From: SIG672 sp045580325
Lineage (GTDB): Bacteria > Bacillota > Clostridia > Oscillospirales > CAG-272
NCBI GenBank assembly: GCA_045580325.1
Contig: JAZNNR010000025.1
Location: forward strand, 33,547-97,546
DNA length: 64,000 nt
Reading direction: 5' to 3'
Shown here: positions 8,012 to 17,645 of the stretch, piece after piece
How the letters are laid out: each line of letters starts with the position of its first letter
How positions within the stretch are numbered: position 1 is the stretch's first letter
Notes under the pieces: model-generated
Seen by the model: only the letters and a program-made list of their open reading frames with translations
What the model was told of the DNA's origin: nothing
The model's database searches: none
Made by a program: the position numbers and the translations under genes

Positions 8012-8043
8012 AACCCCGACAGACCAAAAATCTGTCGGGGTTT
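8012..8043 (+). terminator. Terminator of cassette 1
   Basis: CCCCGACAGA (8014-8023) pairs with TCTGTCGGGG (8031-8040), followed by TTT. The stem is identical to that of cassette 2 at 23111-23136. Confidence 0.8.
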
Positions 8044-8071
8044 CGTCATTTTATAAAAGGCTCCCTTTCTT

Positions 8072-9349
8072 TTACCCCTTCCTCAAATTATAAAGCAGAT
8101 TAAACACCACCCAAAGCTGCGGGAAGAAGTTCATAACGTTCCATACGCCGATTCCGTAAAGTCCGAGCTCGTTTGCAAGTGCGAGCTTCGCCATAACGCT
8201 GCGCGCGTCCTCGAAATGCACCTCGTGCGATTTGCCGTCGCGCACGTAGTTGAAATAGGGTGTTTGCGATTTTTCGTCGAATTTTATTTCAGAGCCCGTG
8301 TCAATGGCAAGACGTATCGCCTGCTCGTTGGATATTGTGCGTGCGGGAGGCCCGTTTTTGTCAAACGGAACTGTAAAATCGTATCCGTAATTGGGAAGCC
8401 CGAGAAATATCTTGTCGGGCGGTATTTGGCTTACTGCATACTCGGCAACCTCGCGCACCTTGTCAAGCGGCGAAACGGGAATGGCAGGACCGCGCGAATA
8501 TCCCCATTCGTACGTCATAAGAAGCACCTTGTCGGCGATCTCTCCAAGCGCCTTGTAATCGTGAGCCTCGTAGAGAAGCCCCGTTTGTTCGGAAGAGGTC
8601 TTAGGCGCAAGGGCTACCCAAACCTTGTAGCCGTAGGGAGTGAGTCTTTTCTTGGCTTTTGCCACAAAAGCAGTGAATTTATCGCGTTCCTCGGGGAAAA
8701 TATACTCAAAATCAATGTCAAGCGCGCGGTAACCGAGGATATTCATATTGCTTATAATATTTTCAAGCAGGGTTTCCTGAAGCTCCTCGTCGTTGAGAAG
8801 AAGTGAGGTCAGAGTGTTGTCAAAACGTCCCCTGTCGTTGAGAGATGAGATCATCATTACGGGAACGGTTCCGTATTCAAGAGCCTTTGAAACAAGACGG
8901 CTGTCCTCGGGTGAAATAAGCGCGCCGTCGGCAGTAAAGCCGTAGGTAAATGGGGTCAAAAAGGACAAAAAGGGAAGAGTGCGAGAGAGTGTGTCGTCGC
9001 GTATCTGCGGATACGCATAACCGTTTGTAGCGAGCGTGCCGAGCTTTTCTTCCTCGTATGAGATTATAAGCACCTGACCGGGATATATCACGTCGCTGCC
9101 CATAAGCGAGAGATTGTTGCGCCGTAGCTGATTTACTCCCGTTTTGTATTTTATCGCTATTGTAAAGAGCGATTCTCCGGGCTCTACCGTGTGCGTTACC
9201 TTTGGTATTGCAATTATAAGTGCCTGACCGAGCGCAGGGTATCCCGACGGACCGAGTCCGTTGTCGCGTATGATTTGTGATGGAGAGGCAGAATACTGCC
9301 TTGCTATTGAATAAACCGTTTCACCGGGTTTAACTATGTGGATTATCAT
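8072..9349 (-). CDS. LysM-GH18 hydrolase (SleL/YaaH-type)
   Basis: A 425-residue protein with two N-terminal LysM domains (about 1-48 and 51-97, each beginning VKPGETVYSIA or VEPGESLFTIA) and a glycoside hydrolase family 18 domain (about 110-410). The catalytic DxDxE is visible as DIDFE at 211-215. There is no signal peptide, as in Bacillus YaaH/SleL, which is made in the mother cell and degrades cortex peptidoglycan at germination as an N-acetylglucosaminidase. That role is inferred by architecture and by sporulation genes nearby. It is monocistronic. Confidence 0.88.
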   Translation of the reverse strand: MIIHIVKPGETVYSIARQYSASPSQIIRDNGLGPSGYPALGQALIIAIPKVTHTVEPGESLFTIAIKYKTGVNQLRRNNLSLMGSDVIYPGQVLIISYEEEKLGTLATNGYAYPQIRDDTLSRTLPFLSFLTPFTYGFTADGALISPEDSRLVSKALEYGTVPVMMISSLNDRGRFDNTLTSLLLNDEELQETLLENIISNMNILGYRALDIDFEYIFPEERDKFTAFVAKAKKRLTPYGYKVWVALAPKTSSEQTGLLYEAHDYKALGEIADKVLLMTYEWGYSRGPAIPVSPLDKVREVAEYAVSQIPPDKIFLGLPNYGYDFTVPFDKNGPPARTISNEQAIRLAIDTGSEIKFDEKSQTPYFNYVRDGKSHEVHFEDARSVMAKLALANELGLYGIGVWNVMNFFPQLWVVFNLLYNLRKG

Positions 9350-9432
9350 TTATCGTTTCCTTTCTTAAAAACTGTTTCAATATACAGAATATGAAAAAAA
9401 TCGAAAAATGAGAACGGTTTTTGAAAAAAATA

Positions 9433-9469
9433 AAAGATTCGTCTTCGGAAAAGAGGACGAATCTTTTTT
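9433..9469. terminator. Bidirectional terminator after the AEC transporter gene
   Basis: AAAGATTCGTC (9433-9443) pairs with GACGAATCTTT (9456-9466); A-rich flanks on one side and T-rich on the other allow use from either strand. It ends the long reverse-strand operon. Confidence 0.75.
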
Positions 9470-9470
9470 A

Positions 9471-10424
9471 CTATATAATCTGCAAATACCTCAAAATAAA
9501 GGCAAACACAAATATCGTGAACGAGCAGCAGACTGTGGTAAATAAAACTATCTGCCGCGCAAGCTCTGCGTCGCTGTGCATACTTTTTGACATTATGTAG
9601 CTTGTTACCGCCGTCGGACTTGTTCCGAGCACCATAACGAGCGCGATCGAATTTCCGCGCAGTCCGAGCGCGTATGCGATCAGAATGAAGGCTGCGGGCA
9701 TTACGATAAGCTTTATAACGGTAGCCACGACTGCCTCGGGCATGATCTTCATTTTTTTCTCGGACGGACTTACAGCTCCGAGCGAAAGGAGCGCGAGCGG
9801 AGTTGCTATGTTCTTTAGGAAATCAAGCGAATCGGTCGCGATCTCGGGAAGCTTTATGTCGAAGATCATAAAGGGCAGGGCGACCAGGATCGACAAAATA
9901 AGCGGATTTGTCGATATGTTTTTAATAATGTTAAGTACAAGCTTGCCAAATGACATACGCTTTTCACGCGGCATATTGATAGTCAGAGTCGCGGTGGCAA
10001 GAATGTTTGAAAGTATTATTATAAAGGGAGTCGCGCAGGCAATTGCGGTAGCGCCCGACTCGTCAAGCATAGTTTCTGCAAGAACGAAGCCGATTATCGA
10101 GAAATTTGCGCGAAAGGTTCCGTGCACAAAAGAGCCGCGCTTCTCAAGCGGGAGAAAGAAGTAAGCTCCGAGCGAAACGAGCAAAAAGGTTACCGAGATC
10201 GCAACCATACAAAAAATTATTGCCGACATTTCGGGAAGCTGTGAGATGTCTGCGTCTGCGAGCTTTGAAAAAACGTAGACGGGCAGAGCGACTCTGAAAA
10301 CAAGCTTGTCGCACTGGTCAAAAAAGCTCCTAGAGAGCATCTTTCTCGAAAGAATATTTCCGAGAAGGATCATAAACAGTATCGGCGCGACAGCACTAAG
10401 GCTGTATATAAAGCATTCTAACAA
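9471..10424 (-). CDS. AEC (auxin efflux carrier) family transporter
   Basis: A 317-residue membrane protein with about ten hydrophobic helices arranged in two halves. Family features are the N-terminal APILFMILLGNILSRKMLS, the glycine-rich GTFRANFSIIGFVLAETM after helix 3, and VLGTSPTAVTSYIMSKSM near the C-terminus. Bacterial AEC carriers move malate, malonate, amino acids or peptidoglycan dipeptides; the substrate cannot be told. It starts 22 bases after the mutS2 stop and is followed by a terminator, so it is probably the last gene of the operon. Confidence 0.9.
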   Translation of the reverse strand: MLECFIYSLSAVAPILFMILLGNILSRKMLSRSFFDQCDKLVFRVALPVYVFSKLADADISQLPEMSAIIFCMVAISVTFLLVSLGAYFFLPLEKRGSFVHGTFRANFSIIGFVLAETMLDESGATAIACATPFIIILSNILATATLTINMPREKRMSFGKLVLNIIKNISTNPLILSILVALPFMIFDIKLPEIATDSLDFLKNIATPLALLSLGAVSPSEKKMKIMPEAVVATVIKLIVMPAAFILIAYALGLRGNSIALVMVLGTSPTAVTSYIMSKSMHSDAELARQIVLFTTVCCSFTIFVFAFILRYLQII

Positions 10425-10446
10425 TAAAATTCAACTCTTTTCTGAC

Positions 10447-12837
10447 TCATCGAAGTTCAACGATAGTAACACCTGTGTCTCCCTCGCCCCAGTTTCCGAG
10501 GCGGAAGGACTTTATTCTTTTGTCGCTTTTAAAATAGTTCCAAAGGTATTTTTTGAGCGCGCCCGTACCCTTGCCGTGAATTACGCGGACGCTCGAAATA
10601 CCTGCAACGGTAGCGTTGTCGAAATATTTGTCAAGCTCATAACGCGCTTCCTCGCCGTTCTTGCCGCGAAGGTCGATCTCGGGAGAAAAGCTCTTTGTTA
10701 TAGACTCGGTAACGACGGCCTTGGGAATACGCTTCTTTTTCTCGTCCATAAAGATAACACCCTCTGCGTCCTCGGAGAGCATAAGGTTTTTAACAGAGGT
10801 TTTGAGAGTCATAATACCCGCGCGTACTGATACGTTTCCGTCCTTGTCGGGCTCACTGACAAGCGTTCCGCTCTGATTTATGTCAATAAGAATGACGCTG
10901 TCGCCCTTTCTGAGCTTTCTCGGCAGAACGTAGTTTTCAGCCTTGTGCTCGATAACGGGGTCTATCTTGTCGCGGCTCTTTCTAAGCGACGAGCGGATAT
11001 TTGCGCGCGCTCTTTCAAGCTCGCTTGCCGCCCTCTCGCTGTCGCGTGCGCGCTTTGCCTTTTCAAGCTCTGCCATTACGTATTCGGAGGTCGAACGCGC
11101 ATTTTCGATTATTTCGGCAGCCTTGGCAAGAACACGCTCCTTTTCACGCTCTGCGGCGGCAAGATCTGCGGCGGCCTTGCTCTTTGCCTCGCGAAGCAGA
11201 TTTTCGTATTCGAGGCGCATTTTTTCGGCTTCCTCTACCTTTTGCTGACTTTCTATTCGGTCGCTTTCAAGCTTTTCGATAACGTTTTCAAAACGCTTGT
11301 TGTCCTCTGAAATAAGACTTCCAGCGCGAGAAATTACGCTTTCTTTAAGTCCAAGACGGGAGGCTATCGCAAAGGCATTCGACTTTCCGGGTGCGCCGAT
11401 TATCAGCTTAAAGGTGGGCGAGAGAGTTTTTATGTCAAATTCGCAGGCGGCGTTACAAACTCCGGGAGTTTCAAGGGCGTAAGCCTTCATTTCCGAATAG
11501 TGTGTTGTAGATGCCGACCACGCACCGCTTGCTCTGACCTGCTCGGTTATAGCAACGGCAAGTGCCGCGCCTTCTGTGGGGTCTGTACCCGCGCCAAGCT
11601 CGTCGAAAAGAACAAGACTTTCACCGTCCGCTTCCTCGAGAATAGAAACGATGGTTTTCATATGCGCGGAAAATGTCGAGAGCGACTGCTCGATACTCTG
11701 CTCGTCGCCGATATCGGCAAGGACCTTGCTGAATACTCTTACCTTTGAGCCTTCCTTGGCGGGAATGTGCATTCCGCTTTGAGCCATAAGGGTGAAAAGT
11801 CCGAGCGTTTTGAGCGAAACGGTCTTACCGCCCGTGTTAGGACCTGTGATTATCAGAGTATCGAAATTTTCTCCAAGGCAGATGTCTATCGGAACAGCCT
11901 TGTTCTTGTCAAGAAGCGGGTGGCGCGCTCCGAGAATGTCTATTGTATCGGCTATTATCGGCTCAACTGCGCGCATACGCCACGAGAGCTCACAGCGCGC
12001 AAAAATAGAGTCGAGAAGAATTATATTCGAGTAGTTTAAAATAATTGCCGAAGCAAAATTTGCAACCTCTGCCGAAAGATTTGCGAGAATACGCTCGATC
12101 TCGGCGCGCTCCTCTGCTTCAAGACGGCGGAGATCGTTGTTTGCCTCAACTACCGAAACGGGCTCGATAAAGAGGGTGGCGCCCGACGAGGACGCATCGT
12201 GCACAAGACCGCTTATGTCCGATTTGTGCTCGACCTTTACGGGAATAACGTAGCGTCCGTTTCTCATCGTAACGATGTTGTCCTGCAAGGTTTTTGAATA
12301 CTGCGGACTCGTTATATAGTTTTGAAGCATATCGCGTATGCGGTTGTTGGTATTTCTTATGTTTCTTCTGATTGCTGCAAGCTGAGGAGTTGCATCGTCT
12401 GAGATCGTATCCTCGCTGATGATTATGCGCTTGATCTCCCGCTCGAGCGTGGGATTTTTGAATATGCGGTCAAAGATCTCGCCAAGCGAGCCGCAGGACA
12501 CGTTTTTAGAGCCCGAATATGCCACAAGTCCCGATGAAATGTAAAGAAGGTCGGCAATATCGAGAAGCTCGCGCATAGTGAGGAGAGCACCCTTTTCGGC
12601 GCGGTCAACAGCGTCGCATATATCGCGTATTCCTCCAAAAGAGGGAGCACCGTTTACAGAGGTCATATGCTTTGCGTCGGTGGTCTGCGTGAGCAGCTTT
12701 TTGACCTTTACGGTGTCATCTTCGGGAACGCTCGCAAGAATAAGAGAGCGTCCGCCCTCTGTCTGCGCGCACTCGGCAAGCAGAGCGAGTATTTTGTTAT
12801 ATTCAAGTGTTTTTAATGCTTTTGTGAAGTTACTCAT
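10447..12837 (-). CDS. mutS2: Endonuclease MutS2
   Basis: A 796-residue MutS2. The DNA-mismatch-type core has Walker A GPNTGGKT (332-339) and Walker B LVLFDELGAGTDPTEGAAL (about 405-423); a long coiled coil (about 510-620) and a C-terminal Smr nuclease domain follow (about 715-796, with EIDLRGKNGEEA and VIHGKGTGALKK). MutS2 splits collided ribosomes and suppresses homologous recombination rather than acting in mismatch repair. The gene begins 32 bases after recO in the same direction, fitting the ribosome and GTPase flavour of the operon. Confidence 0.96.
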   Translation of the reverse strand: MSNFTKALKTLEYNKILALLAECAQTEGGRSLILASVPEDDTVKVKKLLTQTTDAKHMTSVNGAPSFGGIRDICDAVDRAEKGALLTMRELLDIADLLYISSGLVAYSGSKNVSCGSLGEIFDRIFKNPTLEREIKRIIISEDTISDDATPQLAAIRRNIRNTNNRIRDMLQNYITSPQYSKTLQDNIVTMRNGRYVIPVKVEHKSDISGLVHDASSSGATLFIEPVSVVEANNDLRRLEAEERAEIERILANLSAEVANFASAIILNYSNIILLDSIFARCELSWRMRAVEPIIADTIDILGARHPLLDKNKAVPIDICLGENFDTLIITGPNTGGKTVSLKTLGLFTLMAQSGMHIPAKEGSKVRVFSKVLADIGDEQSIEQSLSTFSAHMKTIVSILEEADGESLVLFDELGAGTDPTEGAALAVAITEQVRASGAWSASTTHYSEMKAYALETPGVCNAACEFDIKTLSPTFKLIIGAPGKSNAFAIASRLGLKESVISRAGSLISEDNKRFENVIEKLESDRIESQQKVEEAEKMRLEYENLLREAKSKAAADLAAAEREKERVLAKAAEIIENARSTSEYVMAELEKAKRARDSERAASELERARANIRSSLRKSRDKIDPVIEHKAENYVLPRKLRKGDSVILIDINQSGTLVSEPDKDGNVSVRAGIMTLKTSVKNLMLSEDAEGVIFMDEKKKRIPKAVVTESITKSFSPEIDLRGKNGEEARYELDKYFDNATVAGISSVRVIHGKGTGALKKYLWNYFKSDKRIKSFRLGNWGEGDTGVTIVELR

Positions 12838-12869
12838 ATTTGAAAGTTTGCCTTTCGTTTAGTAAAGAA

Positions 12870-13631
12870 TTATAATGATTTATAGAAATTAAGAGAATCA
12901 AATCCCCGTCCGATCTGTGAAAGGGTATATTTTTCGCAGATAGAGGAAAGATCACCGAGTAGAGCTTCCTCCGCCGAAAATGCGAATATACGCTTCTTGT
13001 TTGCTCCTATGATGTAGCTGATAGCGCGAAGCACGTAGCTCGGTATGAAAATATAAGAGTGAGAGCTGTATGGATCGACCTCGCCCGACTCGAACAGACA
13101 CTCCCTGCATTTTACAGTACCGCCGATAGTGTCAAGATAGTATTCCGGAGCGACATTTCCGCACGTCTCGCAGGCAGATATATCGGGAGTAAGACCGATA
13201 GCGCAGAGTACGCGAAGCTCGAAAACGCTTTTTATAAGGCTCAGCGGCTTGTCCGAAAGCAGAATGTGAAAGGTGTTCAGTGCAAGTGAAAGAAGCTCGG
13301 ACTGATCCTCGTTTTCGACGGATACCTCGCATAGAAGATCTGCAAAATACTGTGCAAGTGCAAATTTTGATATGTCTGCTCTTATGTCGAAAAAGTTTTC
13401 GATAAGACAGGCTTCGCCGAGCGTGTATTTGTCGCCGCGAAGAATAAGAGTCAGCTCATCGTAGCAAAAAAGCTGCGTCGCGGCTATTCGGTGGCTCTTT
13501 ATGCTCCGCACTCCCTTGCAGAAGACCGAGATCTTTCCAAGCTCGGGAGTGAGCACTGTGAGTATCTTGTCGCTTTCGCCAAATGCGGTTTCGCGGATCA
13601 CAAGTCCGTTTGTTTTGAGTGTTTTAGACAT
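12870..13631 (-). CDS. recO: DNA repair protein RecO
   Basis: A 253-residue RecO: N-terminal OB fold with GLVIRETAFGESDKILTVLT, LGKISVFCKGVRSIKS, and a helical/zinc domain with CETCG (about 158) and CRECLFESGE (about 175) providing four Cys ligands. RecO anneals single strands and loads RecA with RecR and RecF. It starts three bases after the era stop, the standard Firmicutes pairing, indicating coupled translation. Confidence 0.94.
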   Translation of the reverse strand: MSKTLKTNGLVIRETAFGESDKILTVLTPELGKISVFCKGVRSIKSHRIAATQLFCYDELTLILRGDKYTLGEACLIENFFDIRADISKFALAQYFADLLCEVSVENEDQSELLSLALNTFHILLSDKPLSLIKSVFELRVLCAIGLTPDISACETCGNVAPEYYLDTIGGTVKCRECLFESGEVDPYSSHSYIFIPSYVLRAISYIIGANKKRIFAFSAEEALLGDLSSICEKYTLSQIGRGFDSLNFYKSL

Positions 13632-13634
13632 AGC

Positions 13635-14531
13635 TCAGTCTTCGTTTTTAAATCCGAAATTGTTTATGATTATATCGCTGTCGCGCCAATTTTCCTTGAC
13701 CTTTACCCAGATGTCGAGGAATATCTTCATTCCGAAGAACTTTTCCATATCCTCACGGGCATAAGACGCGATCTTTTTAAGTGTTTCGCCCTTTTTGCCT
13801 ATGATGATGCCCTTGTGGTTGTCGCGCTCGCAGAATATTTCGGCTCTTACGTTTATAATGTTCTTTTCTTCCTTGAAATCCTCGATAATCACGGCCGTAC
13901 CGTGAGGAATTTCGTTGTCAAGCAGACGCAGAAGCTTTTCGCGGATGATTTCTGCGGCGATCTGCTTTTCGGGCTGGTCGGTAAGATCGTCGCTGTCAAA
14001 GAACCATTCACCCTCACAAAGAAGCTTTGAAGCCTCGTCGATAATGATGTCGATACCGTCGTTTTTGATAGCCGAGATCGGTATTACAGATGCGAAATCG
14101 CAAAGCTCTGCGTAAGCGCGGATGGTCTGTCCGATCTGCTCGTGGCTGCAAATGTCGGTCTTGTTGAGTACGAGGATTATCGGAAGCTCCATAGAGTTAA
14201 GACGGTTTATAAGACCTATCTCAATATCACCGGGCGCGTAGGAAGCGTCCGCAACGAGAATTGCGGCGTCAACGTCGCCGATAGCGCCGTTTATAGAGCG
14301 GACCATAAACTGTCCGAGTTTGGTCTTGGGCTTGTGCATACCGGGGGTGTCAAGGAATACGAACTGATCGTTGCCTCTTGTGAGTATTCCCGTGATACGT
14401 GTTCTCGTTGTCTGCGGCTTTTTTGAAACTATCGCAACCTTTTCTCCGAGGATAGCGTTGAGTATCGTTGATTTTCCGACGTTAGGACGTCCTACTATTG
14501 CTATAAAGCCTGTTCTGTATATGTTTTCCAT
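13635..14531 (-). CDS. era: GTPase Era
   Basis: A 298-residue protein with G1 GRPNVGKS, G2 (TTRTRITGI), G3 DTPGMHKP, G4 NKTD and a C-terminal KH domain (about 205-290, with GIIIGKKGETLKKI). Era binds the 3' end of 16S rRNA and assists 30S assembly. Length and layout are normal. It lies between ybeY and recO in the usual Firmicutes order. Confidence 0.97.
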   Translation of the reverse strand: MENIYRTGFIAIVGRPNVGKSTILNAILGEKVAIVSKKPQTTRTRITGILTRGNDQFVFLDTPGMHKPKTKLGQFMVRSINGAIGDVDAAILVADASYAPGDIEIGLINRLNSMELPIILVLNKTDICSHEQIGQTIRAYAELCDFASVIPISAIKNDGIDIIIDEASKLLCEGEWFFDSDDLTDQPEKQIAAEIIREKLLRLLDNEIPHGTAVIIEDFKEEKNIINVRAEIFCERDNHKGIIIGKKGETLKKIASYAREDMEKFFGMKIFLDIWVKVKENWRDSDIIINNFGFKNED

Positions 14532-14561
14532 AATTTTAATATGCCTTTCTTTGTCTGAACT

Positions 14562-15032
14562 TTATCGTTTTTGTCCCATAAGGGCAAGTATTTCTTCCTG
14601 ACGTGCGAACATTTCCTTTTCGTCCTCGGGAGATGTTTCGTGGTCGTATCCGAGCAGATGGAGCATCGAATGTACGGTGAGAAAAGCTATCTCACGCTCG
14701 ACTGCGTGTCCGTACTCGACAGCCTGTCTTACAGCCGTTTCGTAAGAGATAACGATGTCGCCGAGGACCGAGAGTCCGACACCGAAATCCTCGTCGAAAA
14801 CAGGGAAGGAGAGCACGTCTGTAGGACGGTCAACTCCGCGCGACTTGCGGTTCATAACGTGTATGCTGCTGTCATCTACAACAGTTACCGAAACCTCGGC
14901 AGCTCTGCCGAAATTTTCTGATTTAAGGACGGTGTTTATCGCCTTTTTTATGAGTTTTTCCTCTTTTTTTGTTAAAACTGCAGGCTCACACTCGTCGGTT
15001 ATATATATTTTGTTTTTTGCAAAAATACCCAT
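14562..15032 (-). CDS. ybeY: Endoribonuclease YbeY
   Basis: A 156-residue metalloprotein with the family motif HSMLHLLGYDHE (three zinc-binding His, about residues 120-130), and RPTDVLSFPVFDE. YbeY takes part in 16S rRNA 3'-end maturation and ribosome quality control. The start codon ATG at 15032 precedes GIFAKNKIYITDE. It sits between phoH and era; the dgkA and cdd genes often found between ybeY and era in Bacillus are missing. Confidence 0.95.
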   Translation of the reverse strand: MGIFAKNKIYITDECEPAVLTKKEEKLIKKAINTVLKSENFGRAAEVSVTVVDDSSIHVMNRKSRGVDRPTDVLSFPVFDEDFGVGLSVLGDIVISYETAVRQAVEYGHAVEREIAFLTVHSMLHLLGYDHETSPEDEKEMFARQEEILALMGQKR

Positions 15033-15057
15033 TATATTTTAACTTCCTGACTCTGTA

Positions 15058-16086
15058 TTACGAATTTTCGCCGTCTGTTCTCTTGAAGCGGCGCGGCTTG
15101 TCTGAATCGTTTTTTGCAAGGCGGTCCTTCTCGTATTTGTCATAGGCGAGAATTATCTGTCTTACAAGTCTGTGGCGAACTACGTCGCGCTCGCTGAAGC
15201 GGTGGATAGCAATATCCTCAATGCCGTCGAGTATCGAAAGCGCTTCCTTAAGACCGCTTCTGTTGCCTCGGGGCAGGTCGGTCTGCGTGATGTCGCCCGT
15301 AACTACCGCCTTCGAGTTGTTGCCAAGACGGGTCAAAAACATCTTCATCTGCTCGGGCGTCGTGTTCTGCGCTTCGTCGAGAATTATAAAGCAGTCGTCA
15401 AGAGTACGTCCGCGCATATAAGCAAGAGGCGCGACCTCGACGATTCCTTTTTCTACGTTGCGAAGATAGTTTTCAGCACCCATAGTTTCGTGAAGCGCAT
15501 CGTAAAGAGGACGCAGATAAGGGTCAATCTTGCTCTGAAGATCGCCCGGGAGGTAACCGAGCCTCTCGCCCGCCTCGACCGCAGGACGAGTCAGAACTAT
15601 TCTCGATATTTCGTGTCGCCTGAGAGCTGAAACAGCCATAGCAACGGCAAGAAAGGTCTTACCTGTTCCCGCAGGGCCGATACCGAAAACGAGAGTGTTT
15701 TTCTTTATAAGGCTGACATATTTTTTCTGACCTACCGTTTTTGCCTTTATCGGTTTGCCCTTGGCGGTAATGCAGATACAGTCCGAATCGAATTCGGCAA
15801 GCTCCTCGGCTTTTCCGTCCTCGATCATACTCATCGTGTATTCTACCTTCTGCTCGGAAATGACCTCACCGAGCGTAGAAATGCGCTTTAAATAGTTTAT
15901 TACGGTAAGGGCAAGGTCAACAGAGCGCTCGTCATCGCCGCTGACAGAAAGAGAGTCAGAGTTTCCGAAGCTGTGAGCTATCCTTACACCGAAATGCTTT
16001 TCGATAAGCTCAATATTTTTGTCATAGCTTCCGAGAATAGAAGAAAGCTGCTCGGCTGAATCGATAGGAATTATCTTTTCAATCAT
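15058..16086 (-). CDS. PhoH-family ATPase (YbeZ type)
   Basis: A 342-residue protein: an N-terminal KH-like region (about 1-85), then the PhoH ATPase domain with Walker A GIGPAGTGKTF (about residue 135), LTRPAVEAGERLGYLPGD and Walker B FIILDEAQNTTPEQM. PhoH/YbeZ proteins pair with YbeY, whose gene is next (25-base gap), and are thought to act as RNA-directed ATPases. The Firmicutes cyclic-di-AMP phosphodiesterase gene yqfF (pgpH), usually between phoH and ybeY, is absent. Confidence 0.93.
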   Translation of the reverse strand: MIEKIIPIDSAEQLSSILGSYDKNIELIEKHFGVRIAHSFGNSDSLSVSGDDERSVDLALTVINYLKRISTLGEVISEQKVEYTMSMIEDGKAEELAEFDSDCICITAKGKPIKAKTVGQKKYVSLIKKNTLVFGIGPAGTGKTFLAVAMAVSALRRHEISRIVLTRPAVEAGERLGYLPGDLQSKIDPYLRPLYDALHETMGAENYLRNVEKGIVEVAPLAYMRGRTLDDCFIILDEAQNTTPEQMKMFLTRLGNNSKAVVTGDITQTDLPRGNRSGLKEALSILDGIEDIAIHRFSERDVVRHRLVRQIILAYDKYEKDRLAKNDSDKPRRFKRTDGENS

Positions 16087-16121
16087 AGTTTAGAGAAATA
16101 TCTCCTTTGTTTTGATTTGTC

Positions 16122-17333
16122 TTATTTTGAAAATATCGGCACTTCCGATGCAATATCCCGAATAGAGCTGACCGTGCAGGAAAGAGAATAGTACTCACCG
16201 TCGCAGTCGGTAGATGTGCTTTGAGATATAAGGATACCCTCGTCGCCTAAAAGGGAAGCTATCTTTTCAGAAAGCTCCTTTTCGGCAAGGCGCGCGGCCT
16301 CGCTTTCGGTCAGCGGAACGGTTTCGATTATATATTCCTTGTAAATATCTGTCTTGATAGATACGGGAATTACCTTTCCGTTCCAAAGCACCGGACTGTC
16401 ATACACTTCTATTATATCACAACTTGTATGCGAATTTCTACCCAAAAACGAAAAAAATATTGGTTTGGAGAAGAAAATAAGTGATTTTTTTTCGTAAATT
16501 TCACCCGTATAGCGTTTCTCTGTATGAGTCATAGGGATTTTCACAGAGATCACGTCCTCTGTAAGAGCAAAAATCTTCGCTCTCGACCTTTCAAATCTGA
16601 AGGTTTCGTTTCCGTTATCGACAAGGCCGCTGACCAGTACCTGACCCTTAAGCACAGCTTCACCGCTGCTAACAAGCACCTGTCCGCTGTTTACTTCAAC
16701 GCGGAATATAAATCCGTCGCAGAGCGCAACAAGGCTTGAGGGGTAATCTTTCTCCTCGGGTAAGGCAGTGGCTTTTTCGCGTAGCACTATCTCGGCACAG
16801 TTTCCGATGATGTTCACGCGGATCCACGATACGTCGCTATGCTTTAAAAGATACTCTGTACAAATGCTGTCAAGGTCGAGCGATGCCGATCTTGCGCCTG
16901 TTTTTACGCCGTACTCGGACATTTCTTTAAGTATTTCAGAGTCTGAAATTTTTTCGTTTCCCGACACCTTTATTTCCCATATGAACATTTCCGCAGATAC
17001 GGTTATGGCAAGAAAGGCGAGGAGCCCCAGAACAAGTCCGTATTTTTTTGAGAGTGTGAAAATAAGCGCGGGCAGACCTCTGCTTTCACCCACCGAAAAC
17101 TCTGCCGAGCTGTTTTGAAGGTATGATAAAAGCGTTCTTTTTTTGTAAAGATATATTCTAAGCGACATATAGTCTTTTGTGTTTGACATAGCGCTGAATT
17201 TTATCCTGCCACTCAGTAAAATGTTCAGCACTTCTTCTCTTGCGGAGAATACTTTTATCTCGCAGTAACCGAAAAAAAGCATAAGTATGGTGTCTGTTAT
17301 GTTAAAGCGCTTCGACCTTGCTTTTTTCTTCAT
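16122..17333 (-). CDS. yqfD: Sporulation protein YqfD
   Basis: A 403-residue protein matching YqfD: N-terminal cytoplasmic part, one transmembrane segment near 110-130 (LVLGLLAFLAITVSAEMFIW), then a large outside domain with VSGNEKISDSEILKEMSE and SWIRVNIIGNCAEIVLREK. In Bacillus the yqfCD pair is controlled by the mother-cell factor SigE and its loss impairs sporulation; the molecular role is unknown. The gene begins two bases after the yqfC stop. Confidence 0.92.
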   Translation of the reverse strand: MKKKARSKRFNITDTILMLFFGYCEIKVFSAREEVLNILLSGRIKFSAMSNTKDYMSLRIYLYKKRTLLSYLQNSSAEFSVGESRGLPALIFTLSKKYGLVLGLLAFLAITVSAEMFIWEIKVSGNEKISDSEILKEMSEYGVKTGARSASLDLDSICTEYLLKHSDVSWIRVNIIGNCAEIVLREKATALPEEKDYPSSLVALCDGFIFRVEVNSGQVLVSSGEAVLKGQVLVSGLVDNGNETFRFERSRAKIFALTEDVISVKIPMTHTEKRYTGEIYEKKSLIFFSKPIFFSFLGRNSHTSCDIIEVYDSPVLWNGKVIPVSIKTDIYKEYIIETVPLTESEAARLAEKELSEKIASLLGDEGILISQSTSTDCDGEYYSLSCTVSSIRDIASEVPIFSK

Positions 17334-17335
17334 TT

Positions 17336-17596
17336 TTACAGATCTCCTTTCGGCTTTTTTACAGTATTACTGTCAGACGAAATTTCAAGAGCTTTGATAT
17401 TTCCGCTCAATTGAACCTCGCTTCCGAAAAAGTCGTATAATGACAGATTTTCTCCGATAAGGGTTATTAACTCTTTTGACAGGAGTATTTTTATGCGCTC
17501 GGGCGAGTATTCGATTATTTTTTTGCAGTCGGAAATGAGTATTTTTTTGCCGTTTTCTATAAGTATATGATACCCCTCGTAAATGATATTTCCCAT
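17336..17596 (-). CDS. yqfC: Sporulation protein YqfC
   Basis: An 86-residue protein of the YabP/YqfC family, recognised from size, the central short beta-rich region (YHILIENGKKILISDCKK, IKILLSKELITLIGENLSL) and position directly before yqfD. The family acts in the mother cell during sporulation. It is the first gene of the reverse-strand operon; no clear SigE promoter is recognised by eye in the 106 bases shared with divergent ylbJ. Confidence 0.85.
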   Translation of the reverse strand: MGNIIYEGYHILIENGKKILISDCKKIIEYSPERIKILLSKELITLIGENLSLYDFFGSEVQLSGNIKALEISSDSNTVKKPKGDL

Positions 17597-17645
17597 AAGA
17601 ATATTAGTCCTTTTTAAAAAATATAATTAGTGTAAAGCGCCAAGT

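Noticed and set aside
15058..16086. Phage-type PhoH
   Set aside because: Its place beside ybeY and era and the N-terminal KH-like region mark the cellular YbeZ type.
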